Translations under genes and position numbers: made by a program
Notes under the pieces: generated by a model
Told to the model about the DNA's origin: nothing
Databases searched by the model: none
What the model saw: only the letters and a program-made list of their open reading frames with translations
Shown: piece after piece, positions 8,836-17,512 of the stretch
How positions within the stretch are numbered: the first letter of the stretch is position 1
Layout: each line of letters begins with the position of its first letter
Assembly (NCBI GenBank): GCA_017996175.1
Contig: JAGOHK010000028.1
Coordinates: 9,873 to 46,055 of the forward strand
Source: Leptospiraceae bacterium
Lineage (GTDB): Bacteria > Spirochaetota > Leptospiria > Leptospirales > Leptospiraceae
Direction: 5' to 3'
Length of the DNA stretch: 36,183 bases

Positions 8836-8869
8836 GATACTTGTATCAGATAATGTAGAAAATACAAGT
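8836..8869. promoter_or_regulatory. Inverted repeat between divergent cyclase and STAS genes
   Basis: ACTTGTAT (8839-8846) and ATACAAGT (8862-8869) form an 8-bp perfect inverted repeat. The left arm also sits in a smaller palindrome, GATAC-TT-GTATC (8836-8847). It lies in the 128-bp gap between the divergent cyclase and anti-sigma-antagonist genes, close to the cyclase start. A shared operator is a reasonable reading. No regulator can be named. Confidence 0.4.
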
Positions 8870-8955
8870 CGTAAAATTTATCTTGAAAAGAAAAAGAATG
8901 GTTGTTAAATTATTATCCTCGGAAAATTATGTGAGAGGAAAAATCGAAGACTTTT

Positions 8956-9288
8956 ATGAAATTAGATAAAATAACTTACAACAATCTCCATATTGTCCTT
9001 TTAGAAGGATATTTGGACATGGGCTCATTCCGAGAATTTGAATTATATGTTCAAGATGTAATGGCTACTGAATCTATTGCTATTGGAATTGATTTATCTA
9101 AGTGCCGTGCCATCGATTCCTCTGGAATGGGTTGTATCTTGAGAATAATGAATAATTTAAAAGGCAAAAATAAAAGGCTCTCTTTACTTGATGTACCAGC
9201 TAATATAAAAGGAATTTTAAAAATTAGCCAGATAGATAAATATCTAAAGATTGAGTCTACAGACGATTTTAAGAAAACTGGCAATTAA
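8956..9288 (+). CDS. STAS-domain anti-sigma factor antagonist
   Basis: This is a 110-residue single STAS domain of the SpoIIAA/RsbV type, a cytoplasmic partner-switch protein. When dephosphorylated, such proteins bind an anti-sigma factor kinase and release its target. The phosphorylation loop is present as KCRAIDSSGMGC (residues 49-60), with Ser55 or Ser56 as the phospho-acceptor after Asp54. The C-terminal half (LSLLDVPANIKGILKISQIDKYL) is the usual last strand-helix. It stands alone, with no kinase or phosphatase partner nearby. It is transcribed away from the adenylate cyclase across a gap with an inverted repeat and converges on uppP. The sigma factor or pathway it serves cannot be told from the window. 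Confidence 0.88.
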   Translation: MKLDKITYNNLHIVLLEGYLDMGSFREFELYVQDVMATESIAIGIDLSKCRAIDSSGMGCILRIMNNLKGKNKRLSLLDVPANIKGILKISQIDKYLKIESTDDFKKTGN

Positions 9289-9314
9289 ACCAAATATAAA
9301 TATCCAAATCTACT

Positions 9315-10172
9315 TTATCTCAGTGTTACTAAATAATATCCTATGACCGTGCAGCCGAGTACGATGCGATAGTAGCCAAAGCTCGAAAAACTATTTCTCT
9401 GGATAAATGCTAGAAACCACTTGATGATGAACATACATAGAATAAAAGTAATTATAAATCCAAGCAGTAGTAAATAGATAGTATCCCCATGAAGAAGAGT
9501 TCTATATTTATATAGTTTGTATAGACTTGCAGCTATAAGAACAGGAATTGCAAGAAAAAAAGAATATTCCGCTGCTGTTTTTTTGGACAAACCTAATAGC
9601 CTAGCGGTGATGATAGTCATAGCTGATCTTGATACTCCGGGAATAAGTGCTAGGCATTGACAACTTCCAATGATAATCGCTTGTCTAATACTCAGACTAG
9701 AAGATGTAGATTGTGCAATTTCTTTAATAGATTCAAGCTTTTTTTCGACGAACACAATTGCAATTCCACCGGCTAACCATGCGAAGCCTAAAATAAATAA
9801 TAAATACTCACTTGCTTTAACTTTATCCAAAATGCTTTTGAAAGCAAAACCAAATAGAAGTACAGGCAGAGAACCAATTGCTATATGAAGTAAAAAGCTA
9901 AAGCCAGATTTATCATCTGACTTTTTTAGAACAAATTCAATTCCTGTCGTAAGTCTCTCCAATAAAAATTTTCGATACAAAACTAGAACAGAAAGAATTG
10001 CCCCACTCTGAATAAAAATGTCAAAGAGGTCATCAAAACTTGCCCCATCCTCCAAACCTTCGAAGGGAAAAAAAGAAGTGAATAAAAATAAATGCCCGGT
10101 TGAGGATACGGGCAAAAATTCTGTTATTGATTCAATTATACTTCTGAGAACTAAATTAACGTAGTTGTTCAT
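9315..10172 (-). CDS. uppP: Undecaprenyl-diphosphate phosphatase (UppP/BacA)
   Basis: This is an integral membrane enzyme that converts undecaprenyl diphosphate to the monophosphate, recycling the lipid carrier for peptidoglycan and O-antigen synthesis. The 285-residue protein has about eight membrane segments and both family signatures. These are the N-terminal ESITEFLPVSSTGHL (catalytic Glu and His around residues 14-28) and PGVSRSAMTI (178-187). Length matches the family (about 265-285 residues). It begins 8 bases after the stop of the upstream SurA-N-like lipoprotein gene and belongs to the same minus-strand group as the O-antigen ligase, which also depends on undecaprenyl carriers. The region between its stop and that of the STAS gene is only 26 bases and shows no convincing terminator. 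Confidence 0.95.
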   Translation of the reverse strand: MNNYVNLVLRSIIESITEFLPVSSTGHLFLFTSFFPFEGLEDGASFDDLFDIFIQSGAILSVLVLYRKFLLERLTTGIEFVLKKSDDKSGFSFLLHIAIGSLPVLLFGFAFKSILDKVKASEYLLFILGFAWLAGGIAIVFVEKKLESIKEIAQSTSSSLSIRQAIIIGSCQCLALIPGVSRSAMTIITARLLGLSKKTAAEYSFFLAIPVLIAASLYKLYKYRTLLHGDTIYLLLLGFIITFILCMFIIKWFLAFIQRNSFSSFGYYRIVLGCTVIGYYLVTLR

Positions 10173-10180
10173 TCAGAATA

Positions 10181-10906
10181 TTATTTATTTTCGGTAGGTT
10201 TTGGCTCTGTTTTTTCAGATTCTTTTTCTTTGGTGTTAGCATCTTTTTTTAGAATGCTAGGACCTGTTTTTAGATATTGCTCTAAATCAAATTTGTCATT
10301 ATGTTTGATGGAAATTCCTTCTTTGACTCTTTCTAGAACTTTCGGAAGAATTTTTTGTGTTTCTTCTTGTTTTAGAACTCCTCTTCCAATTTGCAAACAT
10401 CTGTCCAATGTCACCGATTTCATACGTGGATCTTTTTCTCTGAGGTCTCTACATTTTGTTGTAACATCTTCATCTGTGATTTTTATTTTTTTCTCTACTT
10501 GCTCTTGGATGTAAAGTTGTGAAACAGTTTGCATTTCTAAGTACTTTACTATATTCTTAATATCTGCTCTTGTGGAGAAACCAGATTTATCCGCAGCCGC
10601 TTTAATCATATACATATTACGGTAATTGTCATAAAAGTTTTTGGGTTGAAATTGGAAATTGACTGCTTTTAATTGCTCGTCTAATTCGTCGATATCAGTC
10701 GATACAATTTTAATTAAATTCTCTTTTTCTACATTTTGCATACGACTCATTGACTCAAGTGCTGTTTCGTAAGTAGTCTCAAAGTTTTTAACGGTAATTT
10801 TTTCTCCATCTAAAGTTTCAATTACACTGCTGCTGTCATCCTCGCAACCAGCAAAACTTAAAATGCTGAGAATGATTAGATTGATTAGAATTAGTTTGAA
10901 TTTCAT
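10181..10906 (-). CDS. SurA-N-like periplasmic lipoprotein
   Basis: This 241-residue lipoprotein has a signal peptide ending FAGC (Cys21 lipidated). The mature N-terminus, VIETLDGEKITVKNFETTYETAL, is the typical opening of SurA/PpiD/PrsA-type chaperones. The central part is helical, as in the SurA N-domain. No parvulin PPIase domain follows. Instead the protein ends in a charged Lys/Glu/Pro-rich tail, so it would be a chaperone-like module without isomerase activity. It may correspond to the leptospiral lipoprotein LipL31, but this is recall and was not checked. An AAGGAA ribosome binding site precedes the ATG. The neighbours uppP and the O-antigen ligase also point to the envelope. Confidence 0.7.
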   Translation of the reverse strand: MKFKLILINLIILSILSFAGCEDDSSSVIETLDGEKITVKNFETTYETALESMSRMQNVEKENLIKIVSTDIDELDEQLKAVNFQFQPKNFYDNYRNMYMIKAAADKSGFSTRADIKNIVKYLEMQTVSQLYIQEQVEKKIKITDEDVTTKCRDLREKDPRMKSVTLDRCLQIGRGVLKQEETQKILPKVLERVKEGISIKHNDKFDLEQYLKTGPSILKKDANTKEKESEKTEPKPTENK

Positions 10907-10989
10907 TTAATTTGTTCCTTGTTAAAAACAAATTATTTTGAGAATTTGCTGCGTCTATCCTTTTTTTGCCTTGTTTTGGCTGATGGAAA

Positions 10990-13050
10990 TTAATCGTGGT
11001 TACATAGTTTTCCGAAATGGATCGCAGGTAAATCAAAGTATTCTTGTGTTCTATCGAATCCAGAGAAGGTAAATTCAAAATCGCGGAAGAAAATATTCTC
11101 TGGAAATTGTTTTGAGTCCATGAGATGACTGTAAATAGCGGGATCATCAAATTTAAGTAGGCTCTTTTGATTTGGATAAATCGGAAAAATATACTCTCCT
11201 CCGATTTGTTTTGTTTTATGTACTTTGTATAACTGATCCTGATCGAAACTGTCTCTTTCTATCACTTTTACTTTTACTTCGGTCGGGGGGTTTTTAGAGT
11301 TTTCGGAAAGCAGGAATATAATTTGGAATAAATCCTTGCGTATTGTAATCGGATTTGTAAACCTATGAGACAGACACCCTTCAATTCTAATTGTATCTTG
11401 TTCATTTGTATGGTTAGTTGGGTATAACACTTGTTCTCCTTTGAGAGCGCGAAAAATAAGCGCTCTATCCTCCGGATAATTTAGAGTAACCTTTCTTTTA
11501 TATACTTGCATTGGTTCAAATCTGGTTTTGAAAAGTATATAAGAAAAACTTAATATGATTGGTATGACCAAAACTAGGGTAGAATAAAAATTAATTCGAT
11601 TGAATGAAATAGACCAATTCCCAATTGCAAGATGTCTACGTAAATAAAGAAAGCTACTTCCTAGTGAAATAGATTCTACAAGAAAAGAATCAGTAGAAAA
11701 TTTATTTTTTCGAATTCTAGATTCTGCAAGTCCCCGTATTCTACTATCTTCTTTTTGCAGACTTCCCGCAAACAAACCAACCATTGCAAAAAAAGGGAGG
11801 GTGACTTCATCATCCAAGAAATAACACTGAAAAAATCCTGCAATGAAAATCGCAAGCACTCCTCCGAAAAGAACTGTCTCAGAAGTTAATGGATTTTTTA
11901 GAAAGAGTCTAAATAAATAAAACCAAAAATGCAATAGAGCAGCTAATCCGAGTAATCCTCCAATAGAATAAAAATGCAATAAGTCATGGTGCGCATGTTG
12001 TCTTGGGGTAATAAAAAGTTCATACCAGAGTTGCTCATTTTCTTTTATCATAAGATTCGATTTCTCTTTATGAACTAAATCAAATCTTCCGGGACCAACA
12101 CCCATTAGCCAATGTTCCCGATTTAAACTCAAAGTATTTTTATAGATAAAGTATCTTTGATTTTCAGTTGTATTATCAGAGAGTCCTTCTTGAAATGCTC
12201 TTTGTAAAAGCCAGTTTTTTTTATAGATACTGATACTCATAGCTGCGACTATCGATAATATTCCGAAACCTAGAATCAAGTATTTCCAATTTACCAACTT
12301 AATTTTGGAGTTTTGTATGAGTTTAATTCCGATTAACCCGAATGCAAATAAAATACCAAGCCAAATAGAGCGGCTCTGATTGTAAAATATAACAACAGCA
12401 AAAATAATTAGAAATATAGCTAGAAGAAAATTTTTCCAAACTTTCCAGTCTTTGAACTTCATCAGTAAATGAACCGAAAGTCCAGGAAAGGCTAATCCAC
12501 ATAAGCCACCGAATGTCAAATGCGTATTCATAAGCCCAATCGGCAAATATGTAAACCTCCCCCAAAGATCTCCCGCAAAGTGCTGAAGCCTAACACCATC
12601 TTTTACTTTAAACCCAGCCGTTATATAGGGAGCCAAACGAAAAGGTGTAAAAATGGAAATAAAGCCAGTTAGGACGGTTAGAAAGGTTGAAATATAAATA
12701 GAGCGCAAAATCGAAATTCGGTATTCTGATTGGCGAATATGATAGAATGCAGGGAGAATTAATAGGCACATCCAGAAATCCGAGAGTTCCGACTTGAATG
12801 GAACGGTAAAAATAGAGACTTGGTAATCAAATAAATGCAGAAAGAAAGAAGGCAATAAAGCTATATAAATCGCAATCGCGGCAACAAAAGTTTGATTTCT
12901 AAGGATTGAGAGGAGATTTTTACTTTGAAAAGAGCCAAAAAGAAAGAAAAATATAGAAAGTATAGCGAATGTCTGGCTTAAGGTAACCGAAAGTGGAAAA
13001 CTTATAATGAAGAGGTTTAAAAAACTGACCGACAATTGAATTGGATTCAT
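10990..13050 (-). CDS. O-antigen ligase/polymerase family (Wzy_C) membrane protein
   Basis: This polytopic inner-membrane protein is of the O-antigen ligase/polymerase type. I choose the ATG at 13050 (686 residues) because it gives a normal start, MNPIQLSVSFLNLFII. The longer frame to 13119 adds 23 non-membrane residues and would overlap the divergent gene. About ten membrane segments fill residues 1-420. The Wzy_C region shows NQSRSIWLGILF and the periplasmic loop GVGPGRFD...PRQHAHHDLLHFYSIGGLLG, corresponding to the HAHN-type motif of ligases. A further membrane helix (LVLVIPIILSFSYILF) is followed by a ~170-residue beta-rich C-terminal domain not usual for WaaL. Whether it ligates O-antigen to lipid A core or polymerises it cannot be settled here. 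Confidence 0.82.
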   Translation of the reverse strand: MNPIQLSVSFLNLFIISFPLSVTLSQTFAILSIFFFLFGSFQSKNLLSILRNQTFVAAIAIYIALLPSFFLHLFDYQVSIFTVPFKSELSDFWMCLLILPAFYHIRQSEYRISILRSIYISTFLTVLTGFISIFTPFRLAPYITAGFKVKDGVRLQHFAGDLWGRFTYLPIGLMNTHLTFGGLCGLAFPGLSVHLLMKFKDWKVWKNFLLAIFLIIFAVVIFYNQSRSIWLGILFAFGLIGIKLIQNSKIKLVNWKYLILGFGILSIVAAMSISIYKKNWLLQRAFQEGLSDNTTENQRYFIYKNTLSLNREHWLMGVGPGRFDLVHKEKSNLMIKENEQLWYELFITPRQHAHHDLLHFYSIGGLLGLAALLHFWFYLFRLFLKNPLTSETVLFGGVLAIFIAGFFQCYFLDDEVTLPFFAMVGLFAGSLQKEDSRIRGLAESRIRKNKFSTDSFLVESISLGSSFLYLRRHLAIGNWSISFNRINFYSTLVLVIPIILSFSYILFKTRFEPMQVYKRKVTLNYPEDRALIFRALKGEQVLYPTNHTNEQDTIRIEGCLSHRFTNPITIRKDLFQIIFLLSENSKNPPTEVKVKVIERDSFDQDQLYKVHKTKQIGGEYIFPIYPNQKSLLKFDDPAIYSHLMDSKQFPENIFFRDFEFTFSGFDRTQEYFDLPAIHFGKLCNHD

Positions 13051-13076
13051 AAGCTTTATGTACAGGTATTTTTTCT

Positions 13077-13898
13077 TTGGATAAGATTGAAAACAAAAAA
13101 TTAAACTTTTCGGTGGCAATCATCACTTATAATGAGGAAACCAATATAGGTGAATGTATTCAATCGGTACATGAATTCTGTCAGGAAATAATCATTTTAG
13201 ATTCTCTAAGTACGGATAAAACCTCAGAAATTGCTAAGGCATTTTCAAAAGTTAAATTCTTTTCCCAAAAATTTAAAGGTCATATTGAACAAAAAAATGA
13301 TGCAATTGCCCTTTGTAATAATGAGTGGGTTTTAGCCCTTGATGCAGATGAGAGAGTTGCGCCTGAGCTTATAAAAAATATCCAATCCTGTCTAGATAAA
13401 TCGGAAGGTGTTAATGGATACAAGATGTCTCGCTTAACGTTTCACATGGGAAGATTTATTTATCATTCTGGGTGGTATCCTTTGTTTCGTTATCGTTTTT
13501 TTCGGAAAGGGTTTGCGAAATGGACAGGAGAAAACCCACATGATTATATTGAAATTGTTGGTAAGGGAGAAAAATTAAAAGGTGATATTATTCATTATTC
13601 TTTTAAGGACTTATCGCATCAGGTAGACACGATAAACAAATTTTCTTCCATCGTTGCATTTACTAGATTCAAAAAAGGAAATTCTTTTTCGGTAATTCGC
13701 TCTATCCTAAAACCGATGACAAAATTCTTAGAGATCTATATTTTTAAATTTGGTTTTTTAGACGGTTACCCTGGATTTGCCATTGCAGTTTCCTCTGCCT
13801 ACTCTACTTTTTTAAAAACAGCAAAGATGTATGAATTAAAAAATAAAACTATAGAAAGACCTTCTAACCTGAGACCGGATTACGGAAATGAAACTTAA
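13077..13898 (+). CDS. Family 2 glycosyltransferase (WaaE/KdtX-like)
   Basis: This 273-residue GT-A glycosyltransferase probably acts on lipopolysaccharide or other surface glycans at the inner face of the membrane. The nucleotide-binding start is FSVAIITYNEETNIGECIQSV (residues 11-31), followed by ILDSLSTDKTSEIA. The metal-binding DxD is LDADER (Asp89, Asp91). GHIEQKNDAIALCNNEWVLALDADER matches the WaaE-like subgroup. The start is uncertain: TTG at 13077 is used here, with no strong ribosome binding site, and GTG at 13113 would also leave a functional N-terminus. It is divergent from the O-antigen ligase with a gap of only 26 bases. The 3' end overlaps the next gene by 11 bases. Confidence 0.87.
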   Translation: MDKIENKKLNFSVAIITYNEETNIGECIQSVHEFCQEIIILDSLSTDKTSEIAKAFSKVKFFSQKFKGHIEQKNDAIALCNNEWVLALDADERVAPELIKNIQSCLDKSEGVNGYKMSRLTFHMGRFIYHSGWYPLFRYRFFRKGFAKWTGENPHDYIEIVGKGEKLKGDIIHYSFKDLSHQVDTINKFSSIVAFTRFKKGNSFSVIRSILKPMTKFLEIYIFKFGFLDGYPGFAIAVSSAYSTFLKTAKMYELKNKTIERPSNLRPDYGNET

Positions 13899-14652
13899 AA
13901 ATCTATTCAAGAAATTTTTCCCAAAGCGGGTGGCAGAGGAAACTATGGACAATCCCCGACGTCCCCCCAAGCGACCCAAAGGAATGGAAAGGGAATTGGA
14001 AGATCTAAAATTAAAACTTTCTGATTTCTTACTTACACTAAAAGTAAACTCCGGACTTGTAGTAAAAAGAACCATGTATTCATTGACTAAAAACGGTTAT
14101 GGACTTTACAAACTAGAAGGAACAGAAAAAAATGGAAGAACCTACTCTATTATTGTAAGTACTTCGAATCATTTACAAATCAATGCAGATGGAAAAATTA
14201 CAGGACTTATACAAATTTCCGAAGCAGAGTTAAACCGGGTACTGCAAAATGAACATTCCAGTCTAAAGGGAATTTTAGATCGTTTTAAAAATTTAAACCT
14301 GAATGACAAAGCACTTGAAATCTTAGACGAAAAGAATAAATTCAATTGGAAAGAAATTTTACTCTGGGATAGATATTGGAAGGAAATGTTATTTCTGCAT
14401 ATGAGTGTAAACCATATAGCGGTTCTTATGATTAGCCTGGGGGATCCTTTTAAAAATATTTTTTTAGAAGTTGCAACAAAAAAACAAAAACAAATTGTTT
14501 CCGATGAACTTTTTTATTTAAACCAGGGCGTGACCTCTGAGGATATGAATCCCAATTCTAAAAATATTAATTTAATGAATTTCGATACCGCTCTAAATGA
14601 ATTCAAAATCAGTGTTCAAAAGACCAAAAAGAAAATGGAAACCGAAAAGTGA
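13888..14652 (+). CDS. Hypothetical protein with FliG-middle-domain-like segment
   Basis: I do not recognise this 254-residue protein as a named family. The N-terminus is strongly basic with a proline run (NPRRPPKRPKG). The middle (~50-115) looks like a small alpha/beta domain. Residues ~160-222 (WDRYWKEMLFLHMSVNHIAVLMISLGDP onward) follow the helical pattern of the FliG middle domain, where hPQxIAxxLxxL is followed by QxxVxxxLxxLxxVxxExM. This similarity is weak and by eye. No signal peptide or membrane segment is present. It overlaps the glycosyltransferase by 11 bases and the ABC ATPase by 4 (GTGA), so it is translated as part of the operon. Function unknown. Confidence 0.65.
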   Translation: MKLKNLFKKFFPKRVAEETMDNPRRPPKRPKGMERELEDLKLKLSDFLLTLKVNSGLVVKRTMYSLTKNGYGLYKLEGTEKNGRTYSIIVSTSNHLQINADGKITGLIQISEAELNRVLQNEHSSLKGILDRFKNLNLNDKALEILDEKNKFNWKEILLWDRYWKEMLFLHMSVNHIAVLMISLGDPFKNIFLEVATKKQKQIVSDELFYLNQGVTSEDMNPNSKNINLMNFDTALNEFKISVQKTKKKMETEK

Positions 14653-15410
14653 ATTTATTAGAAATCAAAAATCTAAATATTGGGGATAACTCGGGAAGAA
14701 GAATTCTCCGAAATTTTGAATTTATTTTAAAAAAAGATTCTATCCATGCTTTAATCGGAGAATCTGGAAGCGGTAAAACTTCGTTTGCCACTTCGATCTT
14801 TCACCTGACGCATCCTGAACTTAGCATGAACTTTGATTCTTATTCAATTTTAGGAAAATCTTATTCTGATTATAAAGAAGACGACTGGGTTAGGCTACGT
14901 GGAAAAAAAATCTGCCTCATTCCACAAAACCCCGGAAAATCGTTTCACCCCTATATTTCCATTGGAAAGCAAATGAAAGATTATTTTCAGTTGAAGTCGC
15001 AGGGCTTAGCCAATAAAGAATCAATTCTAGAAATTCTGGAAAAAATTCAAATCAGAGATGCTCATAAAACATATAAAGCTTTGCCAAAAAATCTTTCAGG
15101 TGGGGAAAAACAGCGTATTTTAATTGCCATGGCAATTTCTGTAGAGCCAGAGATACTTGTGGCAGATGAACCGACTACAGCTTTAGATTCTATAAACGAA
15201 AAACTAACACTAAGCCTACTCTATTCGCTTATAAAAAATAAAAGAATAGGACTCGTGCTTATTACGCATGATATGAGGCTTGTAGAAGAACTCGCCGATG
15301 ATGTTACAGTTTTAAAATCAGGCGAATTAATTGAAAAAATAACTTTACTAAATAAGGATATGAATAAATTACAATCGGAATATTCACGAAGATTAGTTTT
15401 GAAATCTTAG
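14649..15410 (+). CDS. Oligopeptide/dipeptide-type ABC transporter ATP-binding protein
   Basis: This is a 253-residue ABC ATPase with all motifs intact: Walker A GESGSGKTS (37-45), Q-loop PQNPGKSFHP, signature LSGGEKQR, Walker B ILVADEPTTALD and switch His in LITHDMR. The PQNPxxxFHP and DEPTTALD forms are typical of the DppD/OppD (nickel/peptide) family. No permease or substrate-binding gene is nearby. The C-terminal zinc/oligopeptide extension of OppD is also missing. It may therefore serve a permease encoded elsewhere or have a non-transport role. The start is GTG 14649, forming a GTGA overlap with the previous stop. Its stop shares a base with an in-frame GTG of the next gene, whose more likely start is TTG 15434. 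Confidence 0.88.
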   Translation: MNLLEIKNLNIGDNSGRRILRNFEFILKKDSIHALIGESGSGKTSFATSIFHLTHPELSMNFDSYSILGKSYSDYKEDDWVRLRGKKICLIPQNPGKSFHPYISIGKQMKDYFQLKSQGLANKESILEILEKIQIRDAHKTYKALPKNLSGGEKQRILIAMAISVEPEILVADEPTTALDSINEKLTLSLLYSLIKNKRIGLVLITHDMRLVEELADDVTVLKSGELIEKITLLNKDMNKLQSEYSRRLVLKS

Positions 15411-15433
15411 TGAACGGATTGAAGGGGCAAATT

Positions 15434-16969
15434 TTGAATTTTAAAAATCTAGTTCTAGTTTTTCTATTTTCTTTGGTTGGACTCTATGCGGACTCAAAAG
15501 TTCTGCTTGAAAAAGTCGATGCAAACAAATACCCGATGGTGCATATTTATGTGCGGGAAAATAAATCCAAACCTTTACAAGGTGAGAATATTCATATTAC
15601 AGAGACGAGAGAAGGTTACACGAAACAAATTCATACTCTCAGTATTTTAAAATCAAATCAACTCCGTCCTGTTCGTTTAATTCTATCCATTCAGGCATCT
15701 AACGAGACGGATAGATTGCAATATTCTAAACAGTTGGCGACTTCGTTTGTTCAAAGTCTAAATAAAGAGGATAAAGTCGGACTGCATATTTATGGAAAAG
15801 ATACTTATTACCTAAACTTAAATATGGATAAATCAGAAGCTTTAGAAAAAATTGATTCACTCGCTCAAGGGGAAGGGAATAGAACAAATTATGCGCTCAA
15901 CTTTTTACTTTCTCAACTACGAGAGGATGAATTGCCGAGTTTGATTTTTGTAATTAGTACTGATAGAGAAGTGGAAGTGGATGATCCAATTGCTAATGTA
16001 ATTAAAAAGTCCAGGGCAGCGAAGTTTCCAATTAATATGTTGGCACTCAGTGAAAAGAAATACCTCAATCTTGCGGATTATAGCGGAGGAGAATTTTACC
16101 CAATCGAAAAAAATACTTCGATTGCTTCTATGCAATCCCAATTATATTCCTTCCGAAAAATGCCTCCTATTATTGAATATAAGTCTCCGTTTGCTGAAAA
16201 TTCTAAACCTTTAAAACCAACCTCTGTACAAATTGGATTAAAAGTGGGAGAAGAAGATTTTAAGGCTAAGTATGATTTAACGCTAATAACTTATGCAAAA
16301 TCCAAATTTTCCAATATAGAGTTTTTCTATTCTTTTATGGGAATCGTTTTGCTGGTTTGTATTTTACTTTTATACGCTGTGACCAAAAGGCATAACGCAA
16401 GATTAGCCGCAGAAGAAAGAAGAATAAGAGAAGAAGAATTACTCAAAAATGATTTATATTATCATGAAAATATTGCTGCTGAAACTACTGAAACTGCAAC
16501 ATTTAAAAAGTATTCAAGTTATGAACAAGATGACGAAGACGATGATGAAGATTTATACTCTTACACTGCGGACGCTGGATTATCTATGGGCGGGGCAAAT
16601 GCTACATTAGCCAGAAGTCGCCAAGAAGAATCCTATGAAATTTCTGAAGATATTTTAGATAAAGCTGAAACGTATGAAAAAGGAGTTTTGATTTTAAAAG
16701 AAGGACCTAATCCGGGACGGCAATTTACTATTAACAAACCAGAAATCACAATTGGAGGAACACCTTCTAACGACCTAGTTCTATGGGATTCAGCTTTAAG
16801 TCCAATGCATGCAAAAATCAAAAAGGTGAAGAATAGTTTTATATTATTTGATACAGTTTCCGATACAGGTGTTTTTTTAAATGGGAAAAAATTACTTCGT
16901 CCGAAAGCGTTGTATGATTTTGATGAAATCAAACTAGGGAACACTCTTCTCTTATTTAGAGGTAAATAA
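15434..16969 (+). CDS. Membrane protein with periplasmic vWA-like and cytoplasmic FHA domains
   Basis: The protein is 511 residues from the TTG at 15434. I prefer it to the GTG at 15410 because GAAGGGG lies just upstream and it yields a clean signal peptide (MNFKNLVLVFLFSLVGLYA). Residues ~55-240 resemble a von Willebrand A domain, but the MIDAS motif is degenerate: SIQAS replaces DxSxS. One membrane helix (~298-318) leads to a charged coiled segment and an Asp/Glu run (~365-373). The C-terminal FHA domain (~438-508) keeps the S-x2-H (SPMH) and the Asn-Gly loop, but the phosphothreonine-contacting Arg of the GR pair is Gly here. The layout suggests a sensor linking the periplasm to phospho-signalling. 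Partners are unknown. Confidence 0.82.
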   Translation: MNFKNLVLVFLFSLVGLYADSKVLLEKVDANKYPMVHIYVRENKSKPLQGENIHITETREGYTKQIHTLSILKSNQLRPVRLILSIQASNETDRLQYSKQLATSFVQSLNKEDKVGLHIYGKDTYYLNLNMDKSEALEKIDSLAQGEGNRTNYALNFLLSQLREDELPSLIFVISTDREVEVDDPIANVIKKSRAAKFPINMLALSEKKYLNLADYSGGEFYPIEKNTSIASMQSQLYSFRKMPPIIEYKSPFAENSKPLKPTSVQIGLKVGEEDFKAKYDLTLITYAKSKFSNIEFFYSFMGIVLLVCILLLYAVTKRHNARLAAEERRIREEELLKNDLYYHENIAAETTETATFKKYSSYEQDDEDDDEDLYSYTADAGLSMGGANATLARSRQEESYEISEDILDKAETYEKGVLILKEGPNPGRQFTINKPEITIGGTPSNDLVLWDSALSPMHAKIKKVKNSFILFDTVSDTGVFLNGKKLLRPKALYDFDEIKLGNTLLLFRGK

Positions 16970-17512
16970 TTGTTATACTCAGAAGAAATCTTAAAAACTA
17001 TCAAGTCAGAAAGTTATGTAAGTCCCAAGGTAGAAAAAAAACATTTCGGGGCAAAAGGTTACGGGCTTATTGCAAAAACAGAAATTAAAAAAGATGAAAT
17101 TGTAAGTATTTCCGGTGGATTAATTCTAACAGAGAAAGAACATGAGAAAATTGTAGAATCAAAAGGATTTGGGGATTATAGCTATTATATTGAGAAGGGA
17201 TTTTTAATTTGTCCCCTTAACCCAGAGGACCCAAGTGATGATTGGAGAATGAACCACTGCTGTGAGCCTAACTGCGGAGTAAGAGGACAAATTGTATTTG
17301 TTGCATTAAAGGACATTCAAGCCGGCGAGGAGTTAACTTTTGATTATGCGATGACTGAGACAAATCCAGAATATTCAGTTAACCTACATTGCGATAAAGA
17401 AACCTGTCGAAAAAAATTTACTGGTAATGATTGGAAGAGTCCGGAAATTCAAAAAAAATATGAAGGTTATATGTCCCTCTACATTCAAAATAAAATCAAG
17501 AATAATGAATGA
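16970..17512 (+). CDS. SET-domain protein (putative lysine methyltransferase)
   Basis: This is a 180-residue, nearly minimal SET domain. It has the SAM-binding GYGLIAKTEI (residues 30-39), the pseudoknot motif RMNHCCEPNC (93-102) and GEELTFDYA (119-127) with the catalytic Tyr126. A reduced post-SET zinc site keeps Cys141-X4-Cys146 but lacks the first Cys of the usual CxCx4C. The start is TTG 16970, immediately after the previous stop, with AGAGG about eight bases upstream. SET proteins are mainly eukaryotic. Bacterial single-domain versions exist but their targets are mostly unknown. There is no membrane segment. It overlaps the downstream phosphatidyltransferase by 8 bases. Confidence 0.88.
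   Translation: MLYSEEILKTIKSESYVSPKVEKKHFGAKGYGLIAKTEIKKDEIVSISGGLILTEKEHEKIVESKGFGDYSYYIEKGFLICPLNPEDPSDDWRMNHCCEPNCGVRGQIVFVALKDIQAGEELTFDYAMTETNPEYSVNLHCDKETCRKKFTGNDWKSPEIQKKYEGYMSLYIQNKIKNNE

Noticed and set aside
13051..13126. Longer start of the O-antigen ligase (13119) and a small minus-strand frame at 12920-13126.
   Set aside because: The longer start would overlap the divergent glycosyltransferase, and its first 23 residues do not look like the family. The small frame is a shadow of the ligase.
15410..15433. GTG start at 15410 for the vWA/FHA protein.
   Set aside because: It lacks a ribosome binding site and lengthens the signal peptide n-region unnaturally. TTG 15434 with GAAGGGG is better.
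17427..17504. N-terminal extension of the phosphatidyltransferase.
   Set aside because: It overlaps the SET coding region and adds a basic stretch. ATG 17505 matches family length.
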